DNA of 64,000 nucleotides, from contig JAHHHA010000002.1 in assembly GCA_019359615.1 (NCBI GenBank), positions 62,001 to 126,000 of the forward strand, in the 5' to 3' direction. Below, in pieces: positions 44,799 to 52,849 of this stretch. The position numbers and the translations under genes were made by a program. Numbering within the stretch: position 1 is the stretch's first letter; every line of letters starts with the position of its first letter. The notes beneath the pieces were generated by a model. That model searched no databases and was not told the DNA's origin. It was given only the letters and a program-made list of their open reading frames with translations. This DNA comes from Cyanosarcina radialis HA8281-LM2. GTDB lineage: Bacteria; Cyanobacteriota; Cyanobacteriia; Cyanobacteriales; CCAP-1448.

Positions 44799-45389
44799 AT
44801 GCTTAACCAGGAAGACGCAAACAAGATCCGACAGCAGAAGCTCGATGCACTAGTCGCTATGCAACTGCACAGGAAACAAATTCGTAATCTTCAACAAACA
44901 AATCGGATTATTGAGTTTCTCTCAATAGCAGTGCCAGCTTTTTATCTCACCCCTCGGTTGTTAGCGAAAGGCACATTACTTGCAAACTTTATTGATAATT
45001 TGGGTGAGATTCTAGCTGCAATTTTGTTGGTACTAGTAATCTTAAGACTCGTCAATAAATGGCAAGATAATGAGATTAAACATGCGATTATGTCGCGGCG
45101 AAATGCAGATACTGCTTATGAGGCAGATCGGCTTTTGCAAAGCCAAGCTGCTAATAGTGAAGCTGTAGAACAGTTTCTAAGGAGTGTTAAAGATGTTAAT
45201 GCTGAGGACGAAGCTTTATTGCTTAATGTAAAAGGAGGAGATAGGCAGAAAGCATACAGAGAGGCCCTCAAACAGTTTAGCCCCACCACTTCCACTCTTT
45301 GTCCTATCTGCGGAGCCGATCCTTGGAAATTTACTCCAGGAAGCTGTGAAGCTTGCGGTGGTACTCCAGCGAAACGAAGAACTAATTAA
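44799..45389 (+). CDS. SLATT-like two-TM protein with CxxCx(11)CxxC zinc ribbon
   Basis: A 196-residue membrane protein. A helical N-terminus is followed by two TM segments (about 38-54 and 69-85), a charged helical region (90-160), and a C-terminal zinc ribbon with Cys168, Cys171, Cys183 and Cys186 (CPICGADPWKFTPGSCEAC). This pattern matches 'mobilome CxxCx(11)CxxC' proteins, and the helix-TM-TM-helix layout resembles SLATT domains, predicted pore-forming effectors of bacterial conflict systems. Both comparisons are from memory. A GAGG ribosome site precedes the ATG. A small zinc-finger gene follows by 60 bases. Confidence 0.8.
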   Translation: MLNQEDANKIRQQKLDALVAMQLHRKQIRNLQQTNRIIEFLSIAVPAFYLTPRLLAKGTLLANFIDNLGEILAAILLVLVILRLVNKWQDNEIKHAIMSRRNADTAYEADRLLQSQAANSEAVEQFLRSVKDVNAEDEALLLNVKGGDRQKAYREALKQFSPTTSTLCPICGADPWKFTPGSCEACGGTPAKRRTN

Positions 45390-45449
45390 GTGCTATAAAT
45401 TCATACATTGGGGTATTTATAAAACTAAACAAGCGTTGAGGAATAAAAC

Positions 45450-45722
45450 ATGAGCCAAGTTCTAGATATTTTCGTAGAGTGGTTTAATCAACTTACGCCT
45501 AGTCAGAAAATTGAAATAGCTCGCTATGCTTGCGACAGACAAAAAAGGGATTCGCATAGAGATAAAATACCAGCTAAAGGAGCGACTTCTCGCAAACGTA
45601 GCCAAAGACTCCGTATGGCATTAAGCCGCAAGTCCCAAACAGCTAACTTTGACGGATATTACGCTGGTCCAGCGCCAGGGCAACGTTCTAACTATTGTCC
45701 TTCATGCGGAAAACCACTTTGA
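45450..45722 (+). CDS. Small basic protein with C-terminal CPSC zinc-finger half
   Basis: Not recognised. Ninety residues: an acidic helical start (MSQVLDIFVEWFNQLTPSQK), a cluster of Lys/Arg (RKRSQRLRMALSRKSQ), and the end NYCPSCGKPL. A single CxxC suggests a half zinc ribbon that pairs with Cys28 or with a partner. A clear GAGGA ribosome site lies eight bases before the ATG. It is the last gene of the HNH/SLATT cassette. Confidence 0.65.
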   Translation: MSQVLDIFVEWFNQLTPSQKIEIARYACDRQKRDSHRDKIPAKGATSRKRSQRLRMALSRKSQTANFDGYYAGPAPGQRSNYCPSCGKPL

Positions 45723-45827
45723 ATTTAATTACTTCGTAATGTTGTACTGAACAGTCTAAAAATTCAAATGCAGTGGACGGTTAAAAGTCATCAGTGGTGA
45801 GTTCAAGGTTTCCTGCTGCGCTGATTT

Positions 45828-45905
45828 GAGTCGTTATCTCGATCGCCCTACTCCCCCAAACTAGCCTGTTGTAATTCAGTCAGATACGATCGCCTCGACC
45901 AAATT
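45828..45905. repeat. Island repeat, copy 4 (diverged), overlapping the tetR 3' end
   Basis: GTTATCTCGATCGCC and CCTGTTGTAATTCAG plus ACGATCGCCTC match copies 2 and 3, with a different middle. It closes the accessory island and runs into the last codons of the TetR gene. Confidence 0.6.
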
Positions 45906-46487
45906 ATCGATCAATCGATCGCTCTCCATCGGCACGATATCTTTACCGTGTAACATCTCTTGAATGATGAGATAGTGAACGAGCGCACCGATAAAAATGC
46001 GGGCAGTAGCTTCAGGATCGGCTAATTTGAGTTGCGGACAGGATTCTAAATATTGGCGCAGCATCCGAAACGAAGTCTTCTCGATATTCCGCACGAAGGC
46101 TCGCGCTAACTCAGGAAAACGCCCCGATTCACCCAAGATCAGGCGCATAAAATTGAGGAATTGCGGTTCGTTCGCACCCATATCTAAAACGCGATGGGCT
46201 AGTTCCCGCAAAAAAATTCTCGGTTCTGGTTGTGAAGTCTCCAAGGCATTACCAAAGAGCGATCGAAATTTGTATTGAACTAACTGCTCGATTAGTGCCG
46301 TAAATAAGCCTTCTTTATCTTGAAAATGACTGTAAACCGTTGCCTTCGATACGCCAGCGGCAGCAGCAACCCGATCCATACTGGTGGCCGCATATCCGTG
46401 GGCTAAGAATTCCTGCATCCCGCCTGCTAGGATGGCAGCGCCTTTTTCTGGGGATAGTTGACGCGGTTCTCTAATGGGTGTTGTCAT
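45876..46487 (-). CDS. TetR/AcrR-family transcriptional regulator
   Basis: A 203-residue repressor. The helix-turn-helix is GYAATSMDRVAAAAGVSKAT followed by VYSHFQDKEGLF; the C-terminal ligand domain is helical. The glycosyltransferase remnant lies upstream, and the devBCA exporter starts on the other strand beyond a region with two palindromes fitting TetR operators. Control of the exporter, perhaps with self-control, is the likely job. Confidence 0.92.
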   Translation of the reverse strand: MTTPIREPRQLSPEKGAAILAGGMQEFLAHGYAATSMDRVAAAAGVSKATVYSHFQDKEGLFTALIEQLVQYKFRSLFGNALETSQPEPRIFLRELAHRVLDMGANEPQFLNFMRLILGESGRFPELARAFVRNIEKTSFRMLRQYLESCPQLKLADPEATARIFIGALVHYLIIQEMLHGKDIVPMESDRLIDNLVEAIVSD

Positions 46488-46520
46488 TGCGCTCGTTTAC
46501 TATGTTCGATTGCGTTGGTT

Positions 46521-47648
46521 TCATTTCGCTTGACTGAGTTGTTTTTCAATAGCATCGCACGCTACACCTACACCATTTTTCGATCGCAATATCCTGCCGA
46601 TTTCTGTGGCTTTGGTGGCATAGCTGGGATTCTCCATTAATATTCTTAACTCTTTGACGACTCGCGAGCCTGAATATCGATCGCGCCGAATCGTCCGAGA
46701 AGTTCCCAATCTTTCGACTCGTGCGGCATTATCGGGTTGGTCGTGGCTGTAGGGCATAATTAGCGTCGGACGACCCGATCGCAATGCCTGAGCCGTCGTC
46801 CCAATTCCGCCCTGATGGACGATCGTGCCAGCCCGTGGAAATATTTGGGAATAAGGTGCATAATCGATCGCTACAATGTCAGGCGGCAAATTTTCGGGGG
46901 GTGGGTTCTTGCCTACGAGCAACACTGCCCGACGATGCAATTGTTTGACAGCTTCGACACTTTCTGGGAAAAATCGCCCTGGAGCCAGCACCGCAGCCGA
47001 ACCGAGGGTAAAGACGATCGGCGGCTCTCCAGCATCAAGAAAGCGATCGAGTTCTGGATTCAGTCCTGCGCCATCGTCGCCATCGTAGAAGGTAAAACCT
47101 GTCACCACTGTGTTCGGCGGCCAATCTGGTTGACGAGAGCCGATAACCGAGGAAAATAAAGCCAGGACTAAGTAAGGCGAAAATTTATCATCAACAATAG
47201 GGTTGCCGACCGATCGCAAACCAAGCTCTTGCCGAAGCTGGTGAATTGGCTCTCCCCAATCGCGAGTGATAAATTTAGCAAAATTCCTCACCTGTCGATT
47301 TACTTTTGGACCCAATGCCCGCAGTTTGGCTAAAGCAGGAAAAGGCGGCATCACGAAGGGATCGTAGGCAGAAAAGAACGAACCAGGAGCCAAGGCACAA
47401 AACGCCCACTGAATTTTGAGCGTTTCTGCCACTAAGGGAGTCGCATAGACAATTTCGTTTGTCACGATGAAATCTGCCTTTTGTGCGGCATCCATTAAGT
47501 CTGTGTAAGTCTGGCGCAAATTTGCTAAGAGATAATCCCGAATTACTCGCTCGGTCCCATTGTGGTTAAAACAATTCGACTCACGATCTCGCACTTCCCA
47601 ATTCTCAGTTCGCAATTCGCAATTAGTCGGTTCAGAGCCAGCTATCAA
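46521..47648 (-). pseudogene. UGT/MGT-type glycosyltransferase lacking its N-terminus
   Basis: The C-terminal two thirds is a normal GT1 enzyme: FTLGSAAVLAPGRFFPESVE, the nucleotide-sugar region HQGGIGTTAQALRSGRPTLI and PYSHDQPDNAARVERLG. Family resemblance begins only at GTERVIRDYLLANLRQTY. The expected first ~90-100 residues, with the first Rossmann strand and acceptor site, are absent. They are replaced by about 28 residues encoded by tandem-repeat-like DNA (GAATTGCGAACTGAGAATTG). Only a TTG could start the frame. It is probably inactive. Confidence 0.8.
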
Positions 47649-47676
47649 TCGCCATTGTGAATTGGCTTGACTCTAC

Positions 47677-47697
47677 TATACTAATCGGTTTAGTATA
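47677..47697. promoter_or_regulatory. Palindrome TATACTAA-N5-TTAGTATA, candidate TetR operator 1
   Basis: Perfect eight-base arms around TCGGT, 55 bases upstream of the devB start. Such a palindrome in the gap between a tetR block and the exporter genes is a likely repressor site. Confidence 0.6.
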
Positions 47698-47706
47698 ATA
47701 ACAGCA

Positions 47707-47730
47707 AAACTAAACTATACAGTTCAGTTT
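47707..47730. promoter_or_regulatory. Imperfect palindrome AAACTAAACTAT-ACAGTTCAGTTT, candidate TetR operator 2
   Basis: A 24-base near-palindrome with a few mismatches, ten bases after operator 1 and ending 21 bases before the devB ATG. The AAACT...AGTTT ends are common in operators of TetR/AcrR proteins. Confidence 0.55.
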
Positions 47731-47751
47731 TTGAAGCGGCAGGTAATCGCC

Positions 47752-49482
47752 ATGCAAAATGTTGTCGATCGCGCGGGATCTTTAACCAAAAATCTCAAAT
47801 TGCCACGCCTACTCATCCCGATCGCCCTGTTAGTCGGGGGTGCGGGTATGGGATTATTTTTCTGGCAGCAGAGTCAGAATTCGGCGATCGAGCAAACGCA
47901 GATTAACAGTCAGCCAGCTATCAAAACCATTACCGCGTTGGGACGATTGCAACCGACGGGCGAGGTGATTAAACTTTCGGCTCCGACTTCAACTAATGGC
48001 AATCGAGTCGATCGCTTGTTGGTGAAAGAAGGCGATCGCGTGCAGGCGAGGCAAGTAATTGCAGTCCTCGACAGCCACGATCGACTGCTAGCAGCATTAG
48101 AAGAAGCAGAGCAACAAGTAGCATCTGCCAGAACTAAACTGGCACAAGTTCTAGCTGGAGCGAAATCGGGCGAAATTGGGGCGCAGGCGGCCAAGTCGCG
48201 GCAAGCCCAAGTGGAATTGCAGAAGGATCGCGATTCCCAAGTCGATGAAATCGCCAGAGTGCAAGCTCAATGGAATGGCGATCGCACCGAGCAAGCAGCC
48301 AAGTTGCAGCAGATCGGCGTAGAAGTGCAAAACGATCGCGCCAGCCAAGTCGATGAAATTGCCAGGGTGCAGGCACAATGGAATGGCGATCGCATCGAGC
48401 AAGAAGCCAAATTGCGTCAGATCCGGGTAGAGGTGCAAAACGATCGCGCTACCCAAATCGACGAAATTACCAGAGTTCAAGCCCAATGGGACGGCGATCG
48501 AGCGGCCCAGGAAGCAAACGTTAGCCGATTGCAAGCTTCCTTGGAAAATGCCAAATTGGAATTCGATCGCTATCAGAAATTGCAAGCAGAAGGGGCGATC
48601 TCGACCTCGGTAAGAGATAGCAAAAAGCTAGCTTTTGACACCGCCCAAGAGCAGTTAGCCGAAGCGCAAGCCACCCTGAACCGGATTAACTTGACGGGCA
48701 AACAACAACTGCGACAGGCTCAAACCAAACTCAAACGGATCGAGTCATCAGGACAGCAACAAATCGCCGCCGCCCAAGCCGTCCTCAACCGGATTAATCT
48801 GACGGGCAAACAACAACTCAGCCAAGCGCGAACCAAATTGCAACGTACCAACTCATCCGGGCAGCAGCAGGTAGCAGCAGCCCAAGCCGTCCTCAACCGG
48901 ATCGATCGCACCAGCGAACAACAACTCAGTCAAGCGCGAACCAAATTGCAACGCACCAACTCATCCGGGCAGCAACAGGTAGTAGCCGCCGAATCGACCT
49001 TAGAGCAAATCCGAGAAGTTCGCCCGGTAGACGTGAAGGCCGCCCAGGCAGAAGTGAATCGAACGATCGCTAATGCCAAACAAGCTAGAGCGAGTTGGGA
49101 ACAATCGCTAGTTAAAGCGCCCCAAGCTGGAGAGGTGTTATACATTTATACCCGTCCTGGAGAAGTTGTTTCCAGCGATGGCATCGTCGAAATCGGTCAA
49201 ACGGCAGACATGGAAGCGATCGCCGAAGTCTATCAAAGCGATGTCGGTAAAGTGCGCCTGGGGCAAAAAGCGCGGATAACGAGCGAAGCTTTTGAGGGCG
49301 AACTGACGGGTACGGTGTCGCAAATTGGCTCGCAGATCCGCAGGCAAACGATCGTCAATACCGATCCGAGTACGAATATCGATGCCAGAGTCGTAGAAGT
49401 CCACGTTAAGCTCGATCGCCAATCCAGCCAAAAAGCGGCTAAATCGACTAACTTACAAGTCCAAGTTGCGATCGATTTATAG
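47752..49482 (+). CDS. devB: DevB-like periplasmic adaptor (HlyD family) of an ABC exporter
   Basis: A 576-residue membrane fusion protein. One TM anchor (LLIPIALLVGGAGMGLFFW) is followed by a lipoyl half (GRLQPTGEVIKLSAP, VKEGDRVQARQVIAVLDS), a very long coiled-coil hairpin, the second lipoyl half (VKAPQAGEVLYIYTRPGEVV) and a beta domain. The coiled coil is built of 36-residue tandem units: three of the 'RASQVDEIARVQAQWNGDR' type and about three of the 'KQQLSQARTKLQR...SSGQQQ' type. DevBCA exporters pass glycolipids or other lipids with TolC. ATG chosen over a TTG seven codons upstream; devC is next. Confidence 0.92.
   Translation: MQNVVDRAGSLTKNLKLPRLLIPIALLVGGAGMGLFFWQQSQNSAIEQTQINSQPAIKTITALGRLQPTGEVIKLSAPTSTNGNRVDRLLVKEGDRVQARQVIAVLDSHDRLLAALEEAEQQVASARTKLAQVLAGAKSGEIGAQAAKSRQAQVELQKDRDSQVDEIARVQAQWNGDRTEQAAKLQQIGVEVQNDRASQVDEIARVQAQWNGDRIEQEAKLRQIRVEVQNDRATQIDEITRVQAQWDGDRAAQEANVSRLQASLENAKLEFDRYQKLQAEGAISTSVRDSKKLAFDTAQEQLAEAQATLNRINLTGKQQLRQAQTKLKRIESSGQQQIAAAQAVLNRINLTGKQQLSQARTKLQRTNSSGQQQVAAAQAVLNRIDRTSEQQLSQARTKLQRTNSSGQQQVVAAESTLEQIREVRPVDVKAAQAEVNRTIANAKQARASWEQSLVKAPQAGEVLYIYTRPGEVVSSDGIVEIGQTADMEAIAEVYQSDVGKVRLGQKARITSEAFEGELTGTVSQIGSQIRRQTIVNTDPSTNIDARVVEVHVKLDRQSSQKAAKSTNLQVQVAIDL
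48223..48546 (+). repeat. Three 108-bp direct repeats inside devB, first set
   Basis: Units begin at 48223, 48331 and 48439. Each encodes a 36-residue block such as DRASQVDEIARVQAQWNGDR followed by IEQEAKLRQIRVEVQ. DNA and protein are both conserved between units, so duplication was recent or is maintained. Confidence 0.9.
48700..49011 (+). repeat. Three 108-bp direct repeats inside devB, second set
   Basis: Units begin at 48700, 48808 and 48916. Each encodes KQQLSQARTKLQR plus TNSSGQQQVAAAQAVLNRI variants with the same 36-residue period as the first set. They form the returning helix of the hairpin. Confidence 0.9.
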
Positions 49483-49504
49483 ACTTCTTGCAGACATTAG
49501 AGGT

Positions 49505-49575
49505 TTGAATAATAACCACAGATGAACACAGATAAACACAGATGAATATTGATGAGTTATCGACTTAGGCAAGAG
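49505..49575. repeat. ACCACAGATGAACACAGATAAACACAGAT repeat, copy B
   Basis: Shares 'accacagatg', 'acacagataaacacagat' and 'gatgagttatcgactt' with the copy between egtB and egtD. It occupies the whole devB-devC gap. Confidence 0.75.
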
Positions 49576-49580
49576 GTTTT

Positions 49581-50756
49581 ATGATTAAATTCCTCCAAAA
49601 ACTCCAACGTCGTACACCTTTGGGCTGGTTGCAATTAAGGCGAGATCCGGGTCGCCTGCGGGTCGCCCTGGCCGGAATTGCTTTTGCCGACGTGTTGATG
49701 TTCATGCAACTCGGCTTTCAGAATGCCCTGTATGACAGCAATACCAGAGTCGATCGGGCGATGCGAGCAGATATCATTTTATCGAGTCCCCAAGCCCTCA
49801 ACCTGCAAAATCTCTCCACCTTTTCCCGACGGCGACTGCTGCAAGCGATGGATATTCCCGGCGTGGAGACTGCCAGCGGCTTGTACGTCGGTACTCTGAC
49901 TTGGAGAAATCCCCAAACCCGGCTCAAAGCTACCGTTCAAGTTTTAGGCTTCGACCCCGACATCCCCGCGTTCGATCTGCCAGAAGTCAACCAACAACTG
50001 GATAAAATTAAAATTCTCAACGTTGTATTGTTCGATCGCGGTGCTAGAGGTAAATACGCCGAAACGATCGCCCAAATAGACAAAGGACAAACGGTAACTA
50101 CCGAAGTCGAAAACCGCACCCTGACCCTCGGCGGGTTATTCACATTAGGTGCGTCATTTGGTGCAGATGCCAGCTTAATGTCCAGCGATCAAACCTTTCT
50201 GCGCCTCTTTCCCCGTCGCGATCCGGCTAGCGTCAGTTTAGGACTGATCCGGCTCAAACCGGGCTACAATCCCCAACAAGTTGCCGCCGCTCTGAAATCT
50301 CATTTACCGGAAGATGTCCGCGTTATGACCGCTAAGGAGTTCGTCAAGTTTGAAGAAAACTATTGGCAGACTGCCAGCCCTATAGGATTCATATTCGGGT
50401 TGGGGACGGCGATGGCATTTGTCGTCGGTGTGGTCATCGTTTATCAAGTTCTATCTACCGATGTCAACGCTCATATCAAAGAATACGCCACCTTCAAAGC
50501 CATGGGTTACGACAATTCCTACCTGTTGAGCGTCGTGTTTGAAGAAGCTATTATTCTGGCATTTTTAGGGTTTATTCCCGGTTTTTTCTTGCCGAACGTT
50601 CTCTACGCGCTAGCTGCCAACGCCACGGCTTTACCGCTCTATATGACCTACTCTAGAGCGGCGCTGGTGTTTACCCTAACGTTAGTAATGTGTATGTTAT
50701 CGGGTGCGATCGCCACTCGCAAGCTCCAATCTGCCGATCCTGCCGATATGTTTTGA
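49581..50756 (+). CDS. devC: DevC-like ABC exporter permease
   Basis: A 391-residue FtsX/MacB-type permease. It begins TPLGWLQLRRDPGRLRVALAG with the first TM, has a large periplasmic domain (residues 45-265), then three TM segments from FIFGLGTAMAFVVGVVIVYQ onward, and ends QSADPADMF, the usual DevC end. It works with the adaptor upstream and the ATPase downstream to move substrate across the inner membrane. ATG start with AAGAGG eight bases upstream. Confidence 0.94.
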   Translation: MIKFLQKLQRRTPLGWLQLRRDPGRLRVALAGIAFADVLMFMQLGFQNALYDSNTRVDRAMRADIILSSPQALNLQNLSTFSRRRLLQAMDIPGVETASGLYVGTLTWRNPQTRLKATVQVLGFDPDIPAFDLPEVNQQLDKIKILNVVLFDRGARGKYAETIAQIDKGQTVTTEVENRTLTLGGLFTLGASFGADASLMSSDQTFLRLFPRRDPASVSLGLIRLKPGYNPQQVAAALKSHLPEDVRVMTAKEFVKFEENYWQTASPIGFIFGLGTAMAFVVGVVIVYQVLSTDVNAHIKEYATFKAMGYDNSYLLSVVFEEAIILAFLGFIPGFFLPNVLYALAANATALPLYMTYSRAALVFTLTLVMCMLSGAIATRKLQSADPADMF

Positions 50757-50775
50757 TCCGAGGAGTTCAGAAGCT

Positions 50776-50862
50776 TTGGAAGTGTTGAGTGTTGAGTGTT
50801 GAGTGTGAAGTTAATAAGGTTTCCATCTCCCCATCTCCCCATCTCCCCATCCCTCTATCTCC
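50776..50862. repeat. STRR: GTTGAGT units then CCATCTCC units, 5' of devA
   Basis: Three GTTGAGT units and about four CCCATCTC units fill the devC-devA gap, running to the ATG. The two repeat classes are also found together near 4.5 kb. Confidence 0.8.
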
Positions 50863-50863
50863 C

Positions 50864-51553
50864 ATGTCTGCCATCAAAATCCAAAACCTCTCCCACTACT
50901 TCGGGCACGGTCAATTACAGAAACAAGTTCTTTATGACATCAATCTTGAAATTGAGAGCGGTGAAATTATTATCATGACCGGACCTTCTGGTTCTGGGAA
51001 AACGACCTTACTTACCCTTGTAGGCGGTTTGCGTTCCCCTCAATCTGGCAGCTTGCAGGTATTAGGCAAAGAACTCTATGGGGCGACACCTAAAGAGTTA
51101 ACCGCAGCGCGGCGACATCACGGTTATATCTTTCAGTCGCACAATTTGCACGGTAGTCTCACCGCGTTACAAAACGTGCGGATGGGTTTAGAAGTACACC
51201 CCAATTATTCTAATAAAGAGATGAACGATCGCGCCGCCGAAATTTTGACCGAAGTAGGCTTGGGCGATCGCATCGATTACTATCCCGACGACTTATCCGG
51301 CGGACAAAAACAACGAGTGGCGATCGCGCGGGCCTTAGTCAGCCATCCGCAATTAGTGTTAGCCGACGAACCGACAGCCGCTCTCGACAGTAAATCGGGG
51401 CGAGATGTAGTCGATCTGATGCAAACTTTAGCCAGGGAACAAGGCTGTACGATTTTGTTAGTCACTCACGACAACCGGATTTTAGATATAGCCGATCGAA
51501 TTGTCAGTTTGGAAGATGGGAAATTGTCGGACAAAGCAACTGCCAAAGTCTAG
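50864..51553 (+). CDS. devA: DevA-like ABC transporter ATPase
   Basis: A 229-residue ATPase. Walker A is GPSGSGKT (40-47), signature LSGGQ (144-148), Walker B LVLADEPT (to 171), and the switch His is in LLVTHDNR. The ATG MSAIKIQNLSHYFG is the family start; a longer frame adds 25 residues translated from repeats and is rejected. It energises the exporter encoded by the two genes upstream. Confidence 0.95.
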   Translation: MSAIKIQNLSHYFGHGQLQKQVLYDINLEIESGEIIIMTGPSGSGKTTLLTLVGGLRSPQSGSLQVLGKELYGATPKELTAARRHHGYIFQSHNLHGSLTALQNVRMGLEVHPNYSNKEMNDRAAEILTEVGLGDRIDYYPDDLSGGQKQRVAIARALVSHPQLVLADEPTAALDSKSGRDVVDLMQTLAREQGCTILLVTHDNRILDIADRIVSLEDGKLSDKATAKV

Positions 51554-51588
51554 AGTTTTTAATAATCAGGTTGGCGATCCGTTGGAGA

Positions 51589-51755
51589 GTTATACCGTAA
51601 TTTTGCCGTATAACTCTACCAATTTTGGGAGCTATACCGTAAGATTGCCCGATAATACCCCAGGTATTGGAAGTTATACGGCAGATCTGCGGCATAAGAC
51701 CTCAAATAGGAGCGTTATCAAGCAAAGTGCGGCATAATATATAGTTATCTTGCTA
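51589..51755. repeat. Tandem array of four degenerate ~42-bp units with palindromic cores
   Basis: Units start at 51589, 51631, 51673 and 51714 (periods 42, 42, 41). Each begins G(T/C)TATAC or GTTATC and has a G(C/G)C(A/G)TATAA-like second arm. In unit 1 GAGTTATAC and GTATAACTC pair perfectly around a 12-base loop. One frame reads as a 14-residue repeat (GSYTVRLPDNTPGI). Single relatives occur near 41.62 and 44.71 kb. Not CRISPR: there are no spacers. Confidence 0.75.
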
Positions 51756-51788
51756 AGCGCAGCTTAAATGTGCGTAATACTCATATTT

Positions 51789-52730
51789 ATGGATAGAAAT
51801 AGGGTTGTTGATGAACTGAAACGCATCATCTATGCTGATTTAGTACGTGTGGAGCCTCACTGTTTTACAGGCGTAGGAGCAGGAGCGGTTTTCACAGGAA
51901 GCTTTGATTGGCATTCGAGTGTTCACGCGCACTGGGCGCTTTTGTCGATGGCACGTCTCACTCACGACGCGCCGCTTCAGCGTAAACTTTTGTCTCGCCT
52001 GACACCCGAAAACATTCAAGCAGAGCGAACATTTCTCAACAATGTAGAAAACATTGGATTCGAGATGCCTTATGGCAGAGCTTGGTTATTGCTCATGCTG
52101 GCTGAATTGTCTAATTATGAAGAGAGTAATAACTTGCTCTTGGATTCTTTTCGAGAAGAACTTGAACAGCAACTCACACTTTGGTTGGAGCAAAACAGTG
52201 CATTAGATAAAGTTATTTTGAACGGCAGTTATCAATCATGGCTTTTTATTTTTCTTTTGCTCCAATTGAGCCAGCCCAAACTCGAAACGCTCCACAGGCT
52301 TGAGGCGCTACGCCCCCGAATTGAAAACGTCAGGGAAGCTATCACTACCACACAAGCGGAAGAATCTGACTCCTTTTATCTTCCAGCGATTTTATTCTTG
52401 GTTGACCAAACGAAGGAACCGAGTGGGAAAGACTTTTCCTACTGCAATGATGCAACACCACAATTCAACCAAAACCTCAGCTTCAAGAATTGTCACCAGG
52501 CGGGGCTAAATGTCGTTCGATTGTGGCCCTACGCTCTTGACAAGCCGAGCAGAGGTGGCAGCAGTAGATTTTTCAAGGGTTTGGAGAAAATCTTATCACA
52601 GCCTGACCAATGGAGAGGTAGTTTTGAGCTTATCTCCCATTGGGTTCCGCAGTTCATCTGGCTGGGATTAATGCTTGAGCAAGGTGAATTGCTGGAAAAT
52701 CATCGAAGTGAATCATCTGCTATCACGTAA
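51789..52730 (+). CDS. DUF2891 family protein
   Basis: A 313-residue soluble protein. The family pattern is FTGSFDWHSSVHAHWALLSM in the first 60 residues and FEMPYGRAWLLLMLAEL near 95-115; these conserved His, Asp and Trp residues suggest an alpha/alpha barrel enzyme. Substrate and reaction are unknown. The ATG (MDRNRVVDELKRI) is preferred; an in-frame ATG seven codons upstream is possible. Confidence 0.82.
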   Translation: MDRNRVVDELKRIIYADLVRVEPHCFTGVGAGAVFTGSFDWHSSVHAHWALLSMARLTHDAPLQRKLLSRLTPENIQAERTFLNNVENIGFEMPYGRAWLLLMLAELSNYEESNNLLLDSFREELEQQLTLWLEQNSALDKVILNGSYQSWLFIFLLLQLSQPKLETLHRLEALRPRIENVREAITTTQAEESDSFYLPAILFLVDQTKEPSGKDFSYCNDATPQFNQNLSFKNCHQAGLNVVRLWPYALDKPSRGGSSRFFKGLEKILSQPDQWRGSFELISHWVPQFIWLGLMLEQGELLENHRSESSAIT

Positions 52731-52849
52731 GTATCAGTAATCAACTGCGACACTCTAAACGCAAGATAACGTTATCTTCTCCTACAAAACTTTTGCACTT
52801 GAAGTTACAAGCGATCGCCTCCGATCGAGTGGAACGCTAAACTCGAAGT

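Noticed and set aside
46876-47159. Plus-strand frames opposite the glycosyltransferase
   Set aside because: Shadows of the conserved minus-strand frame, with no independent features.
50789-50863. N-terminal extension of DevA
   Set aside because: The 25 extra residues are translated CCATCTCC and GTTGAGT repeats; the family start is the internal ATG.
51589-51755. CRISPR array
   Set aside because: Units are contiguous and degenerate with no constant repeat and unique spacer alternation; no cas genes nearby.
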